In this document: piece by piece, positions 52,247 to 61,983 of the stretch | Layout: the number at the start of each line of letters is the position of its first letter | Position numbering within the stretch: position 1 is the stretch's first letter | Assembly: GCA_018660835.1 (NCBI GenBank) | Contig: JABJJN010000020.1 | Span: 62,001 to 126,000 of the forward strand | Reading direction: 5' to 3' | From: Gemmatimonadota bacterium | GTDB lineage: Bacteria; Latescibacterota; UBA2968; UBA8231 | DNA: 64,000 nt | Notes under the pieces: generated by a model | Told to the model about the DNA's origin: nothing | What the model saw: the letters and a program-made list of their open reading frames with translations, nothing else | Database searches by the model: none | Program-made: the position numbers and the translations under genes

Positions 52247-53428
52247 ATGGACAGACAGATATATGTCGAGCCGATGACGTCGCCTACGTCCGGGATTCAG
52301 GAGGCCATCGATTCCCTGCCGGAGCAGGGCGGCCGTGTGCACATACCCGCCGGCAGGTGGCGTCTGTCGAGGTCGATCTGTCTACCCTCAGGTGTCAGCC
52401 TGGTTGGCGATGGACCGGCAACGATACTCCACATCGCACCACTCAAAGTCGCGCGTCTGGCGACGGCTGTCCGTAAGGGGGGCAGAGTGCTGACACTGAA
52501 GGGGAAAGTGCCCTTTCGAGTCGGACAGGCGATCGGCCTTTCGGATGAGGTGCTCAGCGGCTGGTGGGGGACGCACGGGATCGTCGAGGACATCAATGGC
52601 CAGCGTGTCCGCATGAGCGTCAAATTCAACCGGGGTCTGTCCGTTGCTGACGACGCCAAGGCGGTCAGTCTCTTTCCAGCCGTCACTTCGGATGGAGCCA
52701 CCGACGCCGACCTCGCCAACTTCACGATTCGCGGTCCCAGGGGCTACAAGGGCAAGTGGTGGGACTTCACCTACAGTGCGATTCACCTGGTATCGTGCGA
52801 GCGAGTCCGCATCACAAATGTGACGGTCTTTGAGTGGCCGAGCGATGGAATCGGCGTTCAACGGGGGGCGGACGTGCAGGTGAGCCAATGCCAGTCGCAC
52901 GGCTGCCGCGGGCACGGTTTCCATCCAGGAACGGGCCTGGCGCGAAGTGTGTGGTCCCACAACATCGGCAAGGGCAATGGCGGCGACGGGTTCTTCTTCT
53001 GTGCTCGCGTGCACCATTCGACATGCAGTGACAGTGTCTTTTCGGAGAATGGCCTGGCCGGAATCGGTGGCGTCGCTCGCGGCGGGGACCATCACAACAT
53101 CATCAGCAGCAATGTCTGCTCGTACAACCAGAAGTGGGGTATCGAAGCATCCCGCGGTGATGAGCAGGTCATCACGGGCAATCTGCTTCTCAGCAATTCG
53201 CAGGAGCAGGCGGGAGAGTTTCCTGGGATTCGACTACACGATATGGAACGAAATGTGGTGACAAGCAATCGGCTCGCAGACGACCAGGACAAGCCAACGC
53301 AGACTCAGGGCATCGTCGAAAGCGGCGCCACGGACTACAACCTCATCAGCAACAATCTCTGTACAGGGATGCAGCAGGGCGTCGTCGTCATCGGTGCCCA
53401 TTCCAGAGCGGAGGGAAACCTGACATGA
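52247..53428 (+). CDS. Right-handed parallel beta-helix protein (pectate-lyase-3-like)
   Basis: A 393-residue protein from ATG 52247 (GAGGG 6 bases before). The N-terminal part (IQEAIDSLPEQGGRVHIPAG, SGVSLVGDGPATIL) is the pectate-lyase-3 start of a beta-helix; turns repeat about every 22-25 residues as NFTIRGP, RITNVTVFEWPSDGIG, VQVSQCQSHGCRGHGFHPG, SVFSENGLAG and NVVTSNRLADD. Such proteins are lyases, epimerases or phage-tail-like glycan binders. No signal peptide; catalytic residues cannot be picked. It is convergent with the PhyH gene across 75 bp. Confidence 0.75.
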   Translation: MDRQIYVEPMTSPTSGIQEAIDSLPEQGGRVHIPAGRWRLSRSICLPSGVSLVGDGPATILHIAPLKVARLATAVRKGGRVLTLKGKVPFRVGQAIGLSDEVLSGWWGTHGIVEDINGQRVRMSVKFNRGLSVADDAKAVSLFPAVTSDGATDADLANFTIRGPRGYKGKWWDFTYSAIHLVSCERVRITNVTVFEWPSDGIGVQRGADVQVSQCQSHGCRGHGFHPGTGLARSVWSHNIGKGNGGDGFFFCARVHHSTCSDSVFSENGLAGIGGVARGGDHHNIISSNVCSYNQKWGIEASRGDEQVITGNLLLSNSQEQAGEFPGIRLHDMERNVVTSNRLADDQDKPTQTQGIVESGATDYNLISNNLCTGMQQGVVVIGAHSRAEGNLT

Positions 53429-53503
53429 CCGTTCTCAACTCGACACCCCCGCCGTCGCCGTAGCTGGTGCCCGACCTCAACCAGCCGTTTGTGCCAATGG
53501 GAT

Positions 53504-55243
53504 CTACGCCAACGGCTTGTCGGGCGTGGCACCGCTGTACAGGCCTCCGGAGCGTTCATACAACACCTGTATGTCTCCATCACCTGCAACGTCGAGACGA
53601 GGGACGTTTCCAGAGTGATTGTCGCGGTCGGGGCCACGCATCACCGACAGTTGGGCGTCGCTCATTCCCTCGACGACATCCCCCCACCTCGCCTCGGGGT
53701 GAGCGAAGTCACCACCACTACGATTGAAGTTGCGTGACGAATACTTGATCAGAATGCTCCGCCGTGCCATATCGCTGTGCCAGGCGAGGGCGCCATGGGT
53801 CTGGGCGCCATCCATGAAGAGCAACACATCACCCGCCTTGAACGTGGGGTGGACGACGAGGCCCATGTCGTCATCACAGGAACGCACGCCGGGTGGCATC
53901 CGATACTGTGCTTTATGGCTGCCTGGAACACAGGCGAAGCCGCCATCTGCATCGGTCACATCGCGCAGTTGCCAGGTGACGGTGATGGCCTCACAGAAAC
54001 TGCGTCCATTCTTGTAGACGTAGGAGCGACTCGGATTCAACGGTTCGTTGGAATCGTGCAACGCGTGCCCGGAGGTGCCCTTCACCGCGCAGAACGCCGT
54101 GGGCTTGTCACAACGGAAACCGCTCCCCCCCATCCATGTGAGTCGATGGACGACGGCGGGATGAGCGACCATACGTCGGAAGGGACCACACCAGGGCTCT
54201 GGCAAATCAAGCAGTGTGTTCAGCACAGGTCGACCCGTGCCAGCCAGCGACGTTGAGCCACGAGATAACTCTTCCTGGACGACGATGTCGGACTCGAAGC
54301 GGTCGATCGCCTCGTTGGCCAACGCCAGATCCTCGGGACTCATGATGTCACGGATCACCAGATGTCCACACAGGTCCCAGAAGAAGAACTCCTCCGCATC
54401 GATGCCGCTGTCGGGATCACGATGCAGGAAGGATGGATGAATCGCCTCGTCTGCAGCAGCAACGAGACAGTCGTCCCCCTGGGCGATCAGTGTCTTCGGG
54501 GGCGTCGTATCAGATTTGCCCGGTTTGTGCATGACGGTCTGCTGCGCCGGCGTCAGTTCTTTCTTCCAGGGCGGTTCATCTGTTTCAAAGGCATCCGCTC
54601 CTGAACCGGCCTCGAGGATGACCCCTCTGGCGGCGAAGCCGTAGTCGAGAAGTCGAAGGCGTCCTGCCCCTGTCCACGGACGCAACCCACGGATCGTCGT
54701 GTCGGCGAGCAGCAACAGATCACCGGCTTTCAAAGGGATCTCTCGAACCAATCCCAGATCCTGCGTGCCTTCTTCGAGGCCCGTCGGCATCTCCACATTG
54801 GTCTTGTGACTCGCCTGTACAAAGACAGGCCCCCCATCACCGGCGGCGACATCCTCCAGGGCCCAGATCGCTCGCACCAACTGACACTGACGCCGGTCGT
54901 TCTGGTGGTAGTAGGCGCGGGCCTGATCACGAGGTTCGTCACCTCCCGACAGTTTGCCATCAAAGCTGAGCTTCGCCGCTGGGTCGTCCGTGATCAGTCG
55001 CGGCAGTTGCTCAAGACGAAAACCTGTACCGCAGAGCTGATTGACGTAGTCCACCAGCACCGGGTGAACGAGCAGATCACGGAACAGTTCACGCTGTTCA
55101 CCTTCCCAACTCAGCATGCCATCGAAGTGGCCTGTCGCATCAAAGGCCTCATTGAGCTGCGCCACGATCGCGTCGGTCAATACACCGGGCACGATCAGAT
55201 AGCCGCCCACGTCAAAACAGTAGTTCTCTTCGTTCGTCATCAT
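53504..55243 (-). CDS. Tandem phytanoyl-CoA dioxygenase-like protein (two PhyH domains)
   Basis: The 579-residue protein contains two PhyH-type Fe(II)/2-oxoglutarate domains (~10-230 and ~285-530), aligned by YLIVPGVLTDAIVAQLNEAF / LVIRDIMSPEDLALANEAID, DGGPVFVQASHKTN / DGGFACVPGSHKAQ and GDLLLLADTTIRGLRPW / GDVLLFMDGAQTHGALAW. The second keeps a proximal His/Asp (GHALHDSNEP), distal His and ARRSILIKY arginines. The first lacks both iron His (LSGGDEP, TTIRGL), so it is probably a non-catalytic partner. PhyH proteins hydroxylate small molecules; expansion of this family is typical of Latescibacterota/Poribacteria. AGGAG lies 8 bases before the first ATG. Confidence 0.8.
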   Translation of the reverse strand: MMTNEENYCFDVGGYLIVPGVLTDAIVAQLNEAFDATGHFDGMLSWEGEQRELFRDLLVHPVLVDYVNQLCGTGFRLEQLPRLITDDPAAKLSFDGKLSGGDEPRDQARAYYHQNDRRQCQLVRAIWALEDVAAGDGGPVFVQASHKTNVEMPTGLEEGTQDLGLVREIPLKAGDLLLLADTTIRGLRPWTGAGRLRLLDYGFAARGVILEAGSGADAFETDEPPWKKELTPAQQTVMHKPGKSDTTPPKTLIAQGDDCLVAAADEAIHPSFLHRDPDSGIDAEEFFFWDLCGHLVIRDIMSPEDLALANEAIDRFESDIVVQEELSRGSTSLAGTGRPVLNTLLDLPEPWCGPFRRMVAHPAVVHRLTWMGGSGFRCDKPTAFCAVKGTSGHALHDSNEPLNPSRSYVYKNGRSFCEAITVTWQLRDVTDADGGFACVPGSHKAQYRMPPGVRSCDDDMGLVVHPTFKAGDVLLFMDGAQTHGALAWHSDMARRSILIKYSSRNFNRSGGDFAHPEARWGDVVEGMSDAQLSVMRGPDRDNHSGNVPRLDVAGDGDIQVLYERSGGLYSGATPDKPLA

Positions 55244-55264
55244 GTCCTGGTCTCCTGCGGAGCC

Positions 55265-57871
55265 TCAGCGGCCCGGCAACACGGCCGTGGTGGAGTAATC
55301 TTGAAAGAGATCGCTGAAGGCATCGTCCGGGACCTGACAGGCACTCTCGCGGTCAGACTGCAGGGCAGACCAGTGGTCATCAGCGGGGATCTCCAGCGCG
55401 GCGCCGATCTCGTCCACCCCCATGCCGTGCGCGGCTCGTGCATCGTGAACCGCCGCAATCGTCGCCAGATCGGCGGCACTGAAGAAGCGTCCCTGTCCCT
55501 GCGGGTGATCAATGGTCATCTGGCTTTGACCACAGAACGGATGCCACAACCCCAACGCGTGGCCGATCTCGTGACGGACCGTCGGCAGGTTCCCCGAGTA
55601 GCCTTTGGCCAAGTCGATGGAGATGTCGATCCAGACCCACCAGGGCCCGTCGGCACCGGGCCCTCCGGACAGGAAACCAGAGGGGCCCGTCCTGCACTCG
55701 GAGTAGCGGTGGCCTCCGACGCCGTCCTTGCTGCGCTCCCACTCCTCACAGGCACGAAGGAGCACGGGAAACGTCACGCCCTCGTGGGTCTCGGCATAGC
55801 CCGCCTCCAGGGAGGGTGCGACGACGGCGAGGACTTCGATGATCTCCGAAACCAGACGCCAATGCTCTTCTCGTGGATTTCCGTAGAGGCCGAAGCGGAC
55901 GGGGCCGTTGATCTTGCGAACCGTTGGCAAACCAGAGGTCATCTCGCGCGCCGTCGTCGAGACGGTGAGCATGGCGGCCTCTGCAGTGGGAGGAGCCGAC
56001 TCGAAACCCGCGTACCGGTCCAGATCTGGAGCAGCAACGGCCGGTACGTCGACCGGGTCGGTCTCCCGCGGACCTGTCTCGTAGCTGTAGTCGGTCACCA
56101 GTTCCGCTTCACAGGTGGTCCCTGGACCATCCGCCCGCAGCGAGAGGGTTGACGGAATTCGCCTGTGAGTCGGCGCTGACACCTTCATCGACACAGAAGC
56201 GGCATCGAGGTCCGCAAAAGGCAGTCTCCGCAACTCCATCAGGTAGAACCCTTGCGAGCCACTGGCGCAGCCGCCACGGTTGCAGTCCGTCGGCTCCGTC
56301 TGCAATACGAGGTCGGTCAGACCCAGTTCGGCCGGTGACGCCTCGAAACGGAGGGTGACGGCATCGTCGGCAATCTGGAAGTCAACGATGGGCGCATCCC
56401 CTTCGGCGCAGGCCCACGCCACGCTGGTAAAATCGGCCTCGTCGTCATCCTCATCCTTAGATCTGTTGCCGAAGTCGACACCACGTAGCCCTCGGCGTGC
56501 GACGACCTCAATCCCCTCGATCGTCGATGGTTCGACACTCAGCTCGCTCTCGACGTGCAGGTCATAGATCCCCGGCTCCAGGAACGAGATTCGGTAGGTC
56601 CCATCCTCCGGATCGACGATAGCGGACGATATCTCCTCACCGCCTTGACTCACGATGACGGCCGCGGCGATGCCATCGGCGAAAACATGTCCCGAGATGA
56701 AACCGGCTCCTTTGGTCGGGACAAGACGAAGAACGGGCTTCATGGCAAAGTTGTTGTCCTGCCCCCGGCGAGTGATCGACTTGCGAGCATCGAAATCGAT
56801 CATCAGATCGAGTGTTTCACCCGTGATGATACGGAAGTCGCCCTGCAGTTGTATGCCGCGCTGCTCACCTGAAGGCACTTCGAGGTCGAAGATCTCACCA
56901 TCGATGACAATCTGCGCCGACTCCACCAGCAGTCGTACACCGGAGAACTCTCCGGGTTCGAGTACCTGTTCACCGAGCATCTCACTGACACCGCCACGGA
57001 GCGATAACAGATCGAAGGTTCGTGACTCGCCGACGAAGGTCTGCCAGGGCCCGCCACCGGCACGCCGAATATCTACGGTGTTGATGGTCACAAGAACCGC
57101 GTCCGCATCGTCGACGGGTGCATCCGTGAGGGCCAGCCGCACCATGCCAAGATCGGTCGAACTGTTGACGAGCATGTTCAGGCTACGGTCCTCGTCCAGT
57201 GCAACGCCTGACCGTTCGTAGTCGAAGAATTCATCTCCCGTCACTGCGATAGTGAAGAATCTGGCATCGGCCAGAGCCTTCCCAGCCGCTTGTGGCTCGA
57301 AGGACAGGACCCGCGTCAGCGACGTAGACCCAATGGCAACGGTGCCCTTGCGGCCATCGAGGAGGGTCATCTTGCCTGTCTCGACGAAGTGATCACTCGT
57401 CAGGTGATAGAAATACGTACCTGCCGCTACGCCTTGGCCGTCGTCGTCTGCCGCATTCCAGCGAACACGGTGCAAACCAGCCTCAAGTGGCTCACTGACG
57501 AGGGTTCTAATGGTCTGCCCTAAAGAGTTGTAGATCACCAAGGTTGTGGGTGCAGCTGTTTCCAGTTGGAAGGCGATGATCGTTTCCGGATTGAACGGAT
57601 TTGGATAGTTCTGGAACAGTGCAGATGCATTGGGCCGCTCTGCGATTCCAAGTACGGCCGTTGCGCCGGTCCTGTTCAGATCGATCAGGTACTCGCCGCT
57701 GCTCCCTGTGACTGCTGAGGCAGAAACACCGCTCTCCTCGCTGGTAATGGAGACAAGAGCCCCTTCTACAGCCTCGCCATTCTGATCTCGGACGACGCCG
57801 TCTATCAGGATCGCAGGTGAGGCGCTTGCCACGGCAAGAATCGTGGCTGCCACTCGGACACATATGGACAT
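55265..57871 (-). CDS. Secreted multidomain metzincin-type metallopeptidase
   Basis: In this 868-residue protein a signal peptide (~1-20) is followed by a carboxypeptidase-regulatory-like domain (GVVRDQNGEAVEGALVSITS, ~24-75). A FlgD-like Ig domain (~84-170: FQNYPNPFNPE, IYNSLGQTIRTL, AAGTYFYHL) follows. Next are a DUF4382-like domain (~258-370), a second CarboxypepD_reg domain (ISGHVFADGIAAAVIVSQGG) and a C-terminal zinc peptidase. The peptidase has the full metzincin motif HEIGHALGLWH at ~766 and a plausible Met-turn (SQMTIDHPQG). FlgD-like domains are normally C-terminal anchors or sorting signals; here it is near the N-terminus. Likely a secreted or surface protease. The gene is 21 bases behind the PhyH start on the same strand. 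Confidence 0.8.
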   Translation of the reverse strand: MSICVRVAATILAVASASPAILIDGVVRDQNGEAVEGALVSITSEESGVSASAVTGSSGEYLIDLNRTGATAVLGIAERPNASALFQNYPNPFNPETIIAFQLETAAPTTLVIYNSLGQTIRTLVSEPLEAGLHRVRWNAADDDGQGVAAGTYFYHLTSDHFVETGKMTLLDGRKGTVAIGSTSLTRVLSFEPQAAGKALADARFFTIAVTGDEFFDYERSGVALDEDRSLNMLVNSSTDLGMVRLALTDAPVDDADAVLVTINTVDIRRAGGGPWQTFVGESRTFDLLSLRGGVSEMLGEQVLEPGEFSGVRLLVESAQIVIDGEIFDLEVPSGEQRGIQLQGDFRIITGETLDLMIDFDARKSITRRGQDNNFAMKPVLRLVPTKGAGFISGHVFADGIAAAVIVSQGGEEISSAIVDPEDGTYRISFLEPGIYDLHVESELSVEPSTIEGIEVVARRGLRGVDFGNRSKDEDDDEADFTSVAWACAEGDAPIVDFQIADDAVTLRFEASPAELGLTDLVLQTEPTDCNRGGCASGSQGFYLMELRRLPFADLDAASVSMKVSAPTHRRIPSTLSLRADGPGTTCEAELVTDYSYETGPRETDPVDVPAVAAPDLDRYAGFESAPPTAEAAMLTVSTTAREMTSGLPTVRKINGPVRFGLYGNPREEHWRLVSEIIEVLAVVAPSLEAGYAETHEGVTFPVLLRACEEWERSKDGVGGHRYSECRTGPSGFLSGGPGADGPWWVWIDISIDLAKGYSGNLPTVRHEIGHALGLWHPFCGQSQMTIDHPQGQGRFFSAADLATIAAVHDARAAHGMGVDEIGAALEIPADDHWSALQSDRESACQVPDDAFSDLFQDYSTTAVLPGR

Positions 57872-57913
57872 TTCAGATACCTGCTTGTTAAGCGGTGACC
57901 AGGCTCTGCGAAC

Positions 57914-59113
57914 TCAGTCTTTCCACGGCAACAGCTGGTCGGGCGCGTCGCGTCGCAGGCAGGCGCCACTGGGCCGTTCGCCCCGCGGGCGGATCGGCAT
58001 CTCGTCGTACGACGCGTAGGCGATGTCGAGCCAGGGCGTCTCGATGCGCCGATGGCCTTCATGACGTGAGTTCATCGCCGCGTCGATGGCGCCCGTCGTC
58101 AGCAGCGTGCGCTCGGGTGGATACGGGGCCACGCCCGTGCGGAAGAAGCTCTGGATGTTGCGACTCAGGTAACCGAAGTTGGCGCCCAGACCATCGGGCT
58201 GTAGAAAACACTCGGTTGCCTGCACCTGCCCGCCGACCCGGGCAGCATAACACCAGTCGCCGAGGTGACCGTGCAGCACCAGAGCCGCCGAGCGCAGTCC
58301 GTCGGCGTGCTCGAGGAGGAACACGGCCGGCTTCTTGCATGACTCCATCGGTTCCGATGTGCGGGACGCCACCGTGGCGCAGGCGGCCTCGACGAGCTCG
58401 CCGGAGAAGCGGCCCTCATCCCGCGCCCGCCACACATCGTCACCCTCCAGGCACTGTACGGAGACGATCCCACTCTCACCTCCCGCCCGTCGCTCGATCA
58501 TGCACTGCAGGGTCTCGAGCGTGTGATACCCGTAGGCCTCGATGCCGCCATAGCCGACGGCGACGGCCTCGTCGATGACGACGCCTTTGTCGTGCTCGAC
58601 CCAGGGTCGTCGCCAGGCCAGGGGCAGACAGGAGCCGGCCATCAGCGGAATGTCAAGCTCGGCGGCGCGGTCCCACACCCAGCGTGCGTCCTCCCAGCTG
58701 TAGGCGAAATGTTTGTCGTTGAAGACCGGTAGCGAGCGTCCGCTGGCAGCGAAGACACCGGCGATCTGCTCGAAGAAATAGCGACGCGGGTACATATGCC
58801 GACCGCGCTCGTTCCAGGGATAGTCACCGTGCTCGCCGATCAGCAGCACCGCGTCGACGCCGAGGTCGTCGCCGCCGGCGTGCAGGGCGCGACGGATGCT
58901 TGGATAGATGGGCACACCGCACTCGGCGGCCATGGCAGTGCCGATGTCGGTGTCCAGCACGTGATCGATATAGAGCGACACGACCTCGACCTCCGGGGGG
59001 AAGAACCCCTCGTCGGTGGACATGCCCTTGAGAAACTTGGTGACGATAGCGTCGGCGTGGGAGTGGGCGTAATAGATGGTGCAGATGGCGGCGACGCGGA
59101 AGGGCTCAGCCAT
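57914..59113 (-). CDS. Conserved hypothetical protein (unnamed family)
   Basis: A 399-residue cytoplasmic protein with strong conserved blocks: SHADAIVTKFLKG, VEVVSLYIDHVLDTDIG, AVLLIGEHGDYPWNERGRHM, YPRRYFFEQIAGVFAASGRS, LPVFNDKHFAYSW, PLMAGSCLPLAWRRP, AVAVGYGGIEAYGYHTLETL and QCMIERRAGGESG. I recall this family in Planctomycetes and Latescibacterota but know no function. The many invariant His, Glu and Arg residues (GEHGDYP, NDKHF, ERRAGGE) imply an enzyme. It starts within the last 8 bases of the lactonase gene, so the two are translationally coupled and likely act in one pathway. Confidence 0.65.
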   Translation of the reverse strand: MAEPFRVAAICTIYYAHSHADAIVTKFLKGMSTDEGFFPPEVEVVSLYIDHVLDTDIGTAMAAECGVPIYPSIRRALHAGGDDLGVDAVLLIGEHGDYPWNERGRHMYPRRYFFEQIAGVFAASGRSLPVFNDKHFAYSWEDARWVWDRAAELDIPLMAGSCLPLAWRRPWVEHDKGVVIDEAVAVGYGGIEAYGYHTLETLQCMIERRAGGESGIVSVQCLEGDDVWRARDEGRFSGELVEAACATVASRTSEPMESCKKPAVFLLEHADGLRSAALVLHGHLGDWCYAARVGGQVQATECFLQPDGLGANFGYLSRNIQSFFRTGVAPYPPERTLLTTGAIDAAMNSRHEGHRRIETPWLDIAYASYDEMPIRPRGERPSGACLRRDAPDQLLPWKD

Positions 59114-60302
59114 GGGTTGCTCTCACGGGTAGTGCCCAGACAGAGGACACGGTTGGAAACTCCAGGCGCGCCGGCGCCAGGTTCAACAACCCCGTGGACT
59201 CATCTCGTTGAAACACGACGACACTGTCTGGTCCTGCCTCGGAAGCCCGAGTGTGGTTGTTTTGCACGACCACAAATCGACCATCTGCACTCAGGCAGAA
59301 GACCCAGGGAATCCGTCCCCGTGTGGGCTCGAACTGCACTGGCGTGAGGTGTTGGCTCGACGGATCCAGCGAGAAGACCGCGATGGAATCATGCCCGCGA
59401 TTGCTCGCATACACGAAGCGGTCATCCGGTGATAGCAGCAGTTCGGATGCATGTGAGGGTTTGGAGTAGACCTCGTTTGGGAAGGTCGCCGGATCCGTGT
59501 TCGCCTCCGCCCACCCCTCCGGCAATGAGGAAAGGGTCTGCACCAGCGACAACTCACCCTCCCGGGCAGCGTCACGCCGCAGTACGCTGATCGTGTTGTC
59601 CAGCTCATTGAGGGCGAACCCCACTTCGCCATCGCTCGTGAACTGAATATGCCGAGGTCCCGCAAGATCGTGCAGGGTGATGGCACTTGTTGCTTGCAGC
59701 TCATTGTTGTCGTAGTCGATGGTCCAGCACACGACCTGATTCGTCCCCAGATCCGCTACGTAGAGCTGCCCGCTACACACGACCACGCCGTGGGGGTGCG
59801 CTGACTCTTGCCGGAACTGTGGTCCGTCGCCCCAGGTACCTTCAGCACCTGCATGCGCACCGGGACCGTGCGCATACACCTTGGCTTCCCCGAGTGCGCC
59901 ATCCTCGGCGATGGGCAGTAGCGATACCGAGCCACTGCCGTAGTTGGCCGTGAACAGGAGACGTGCCTCGGGGTCTGTGCACAGATGCGACGCGCCTCCA
60001 CTAGCCGTTGGCGCAGAGCCAAGTGCCGCCAACTCGTTTTCATCACTGACCGAGAGCGACCAGACCTCCTCACCACTTGTGGCGTAGAGCACCGATTTCC
60101 CTGCTCGTGTTCGGGCTAGCGCCTGATAGCCAGGGGGAGAACTGGGTAACTCCGCCGAGCTAACGATACTGATGCTGCTACCGTCCGAGTCGAGGCGGCA
60201 GGTGTACAGCGCGCTGTCGGCCCACTGCTTCCCACCTCCCGTTGCATCGCGGCCGGAGGGCTGGCCCGCGGCCACGCAGAAATCGTAATGTCGGTTTATC
60301 AT
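59106..60302 (-). CDS. Lactonase-family seven-bladed beta-propeller protein
   Basis: The 398-residue protein starts at ATG 60302 (GGTGG upstream; a TTG at 60314 is an alternative). The fold signature of the PF10282 lactonase/6-phosphogluconolactonase-like family is seen as LFTANYGSGSVSLLPI, ESAHPHGVVVC with the conserved His, LYVADLGTNQVVCW, GPRHIQFTSDG, GFALNELDNTISVL, LLSPDDRFVYASNRGHDSIA and FVVVQNNHT. These enzymes open sugar lactones or act on cyclic ethers. It lies upstream of and overlaps the conserved unknown gene. No signal peptide. Confidence 0.8.
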   Translation of the reverse strand: MINRHYDFCVAAGQPSGRDATGGGKQWADSALYTCRLDSDGSSISIVSSAELPSSPPGYQALARTRAGKSVLYATSGEEVWSLSVSDENELAALGSAPTASGGASHLCTDPEARLLFTANYGSGSVSLLPIAEDGALGEAKVYAHGPGAHAGAEGTWGDGPQFRQESAHPHGVVVCSGQLYVADLGTNQVVCWTIDYDNNELQATSAITLHDLAGPRHIQFTSDGEVGFALNELDNTISVLRRDAAREGELSLVQTLSSLPEGWAEANTDPATFPNEVYSKPSHASELLLSPDDRFVYASNRGHDSIAVFSLDPSSQHLTPVQFEPTRGRIPWVFCLSADGRFVVVQNNHTRASEAGPDSVVVFQRDESTGLLNLAPARLEFPTVSSVWALPVRATHG

Positions 60303-60494
60303 TCTATCCACCAAGGGCCCGGCGGTGTCGCCGTGTCGGCTTCACCTGCGCCAGGACCGAAAGAGCTTGAGATGCAGTCGCCCGTCGCAAGACCCATCAG
60401 ATTGCGGGCGAATGTGTAAGGAGAGAACCAATCGGCTCCGGAACGGTCACGCAACTGTCAGATCCCAGCACCGATCGGGTCGCAAGCGAGGCAG

Positions 60495-61952
60495 TCATGA
60501 GACGACGGCGGGCTTCCAGCTCCACGATTGAAGGCGGCACATCTGGCAGACATTGCGTCCTTCGAAGCCATCGGGGTAGCTGGCTTTGGTGAACGTCTCT
60601 TCCATGAAGAACGGTTCGTCGGCGATCACCGGCAGGTTGACGCCGGAGAGCATCACTGTGGGTAGCGATCTATTCTCTCTTGTCGCCTCGTAGAGACTTC
60701 GCAGTCCCTGCAACCACTGTCCCGGGCCGACCGTTGCACCGGCCACTTCAATCGACGACGGAATCGAGTGGTCCGCGTCGATGGCACGATCGATGCGTTG
60801 CAAAGACGCGAGCAATTCTGCCTTGTTGACATCGACTTGCTCAGAGCTGTCCGAGATCGGCGCCGTCGGGCCAATCACATTTCGCATGAAGACCAGCTCG
60901 GGCAAGGCACCGTCTTCGTGATAAACCCTCAGCACACGCACAAGCATGCCGAAAATTTCGGCAGGTGAGACCGACAGCGTGTCGCCGACATAGGCATCGA
61001 GGCGATGGCTGAGTAACGCGCAGACGTCGTCGAGTTGCCGCAGGCTCAGCCACTGCCCCTGGTTGTCGTGGAAGCCGCTGCGATACTTTGAAAACGATGT
61101 GAAGGCAGCCCTCTCGGCGTAATATCTGATGATGCGCTGGAACATGCCGAAGCCCTTCTGGTATTTCGCCTCGGGAAGCAGATCCAGATAGTGCGCGTGC
61201 TCCGCGTAGTACAGATCGTCGTCGCGGTAGATCTGCGGCTTCGGACGTTCGAAGGGGAACACGGCATACGTCTTGTAGGAATGTTGAAACGCCCGGATCA
61301 GCGTGCTCTTCTGCCGGCTGAGTTTCTCGACGCACCCGTCGAATTTGCCCCGGTAGAACCGTTCCTTCTCCTCGTAGTGGCCATCCGCTTCGGGTGTCAG
61401 CCCCGTGCTGAAGAAACGTTCCAAGCCGATCGCGCTCTCACAACTCGGGACAAGAGCATTGCAGTACCACACCGCCCCGTGACCTCGCGTCGGCACGTCG
61501 AGATATCCGATCGTCGGCAGGCCAGCCTGAGAACTGGCGAGGATGGATTGCGGCGCCTTGTTGAACTCCGTCGTGTAGTAGACGGGACGTCGTCCGAATA
61601 ACTCCTCGACGACGTGGAGTCCCGGCAGTTCGTTTCTGGCCCATTCAGCGGTTCCATCGCGCCAGTTCATGCGCTCCAGATAGCCGGCCATGAACGGCGC
61701 CGCGCCATGATGATTGCAGTGAAAGCCAATTTCATGACTCCTCAGTGCTTCGACCACGTCCAACCGACCCTTGTGTTTCAGCGCCCGGGCGTAATCGCCG
61801 GTCAGGTGGAAGTTGCCGATCAGTCCTTCCCTGGAAAGGAATTCGGCGAGGGCCTTGATGTGCTCGAAGTCCTTCGGCTCTTCCGCCACCTCCGTGGCGA
61901 AGGAGAGAATGACCTGCGTGCCCGGCTGAGGTTGGGAGGCTGTCTGGGTCAC
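60495..61952 (-). CDS. Polysaccharide-deacetylase-like (NodB-fold) protein
   Basis: The 485-residue protein starts at a GTG with GGGAG 5 bases before. The N-terminal half looks like a divergent polysaccharide-deacetylase barrel: VILSFATEVAEEPKDFEHIK, LIGNFHLTGDYARALK, ALRSHEIGFHCNHHGAAPFM (metal-type His cluster), VVEELFGRRPVYYTTEFNKA and GYLDVPTRGHGA. The opening Asp pair of classic NodB motifs is replaced (FATEVAEE). The C-terminal half is a helical domain with no match I recognise. It may be a glycan deacetylase-like protein; activity is uncertain. Confidence 0.55.
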   Translation of the reverse strand: MTQTASQPQPGTQVILSFATEVAEEPKDFEHIKALAEFLSREGLIGNFHLTGDYARALKHKGRLDVVEALRSHEIGFHCNHHGAAPFMAGYLERMNWRDGTAEWARNELPGLHVVEELFGRRPVYYTTEFNKAPQSILASSQAGLPTIGYLDVPTRGHGAVWYCNALVPSCESAIGLERFFSTGLTPEADGHYEEKERFYRGKFDGCVEKLSRQKSTLIRAFQHSYKTYAVFPFERPKPQIYRDDDLYYAEHAHYLDLLPEAKYQKGFGMFQRIIRYYAERAAFTSFSKYRSGFHDNQGQWLSLRQLDDVCALLSHRLDAYVGDTLSVSPAEIFGMLVRVLRVYHEDGALPELVFMRNVIGPTAPISDSSEQVDVNKAELLASLQRIDRAIDADHSIPSSIEVAGATVGPGQWLQGLRSLYEATRENRSLPTVMLSGVNLPVIADEPFFMEETFTKASYPDGFEGRNVCQMCRLQSWSWKPAVVS

Positions 61953-61983
61953 ATTATCTCCCTGTTCGACGATACGCCAACAT

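Noticed and set aside
54806..56152. 448-codon plus-strand open frame across the PhyH and metzincin genes
   Set aside because: It spans the antisense of two well-supported genes and their intergenic gap; composition is not protein-like.
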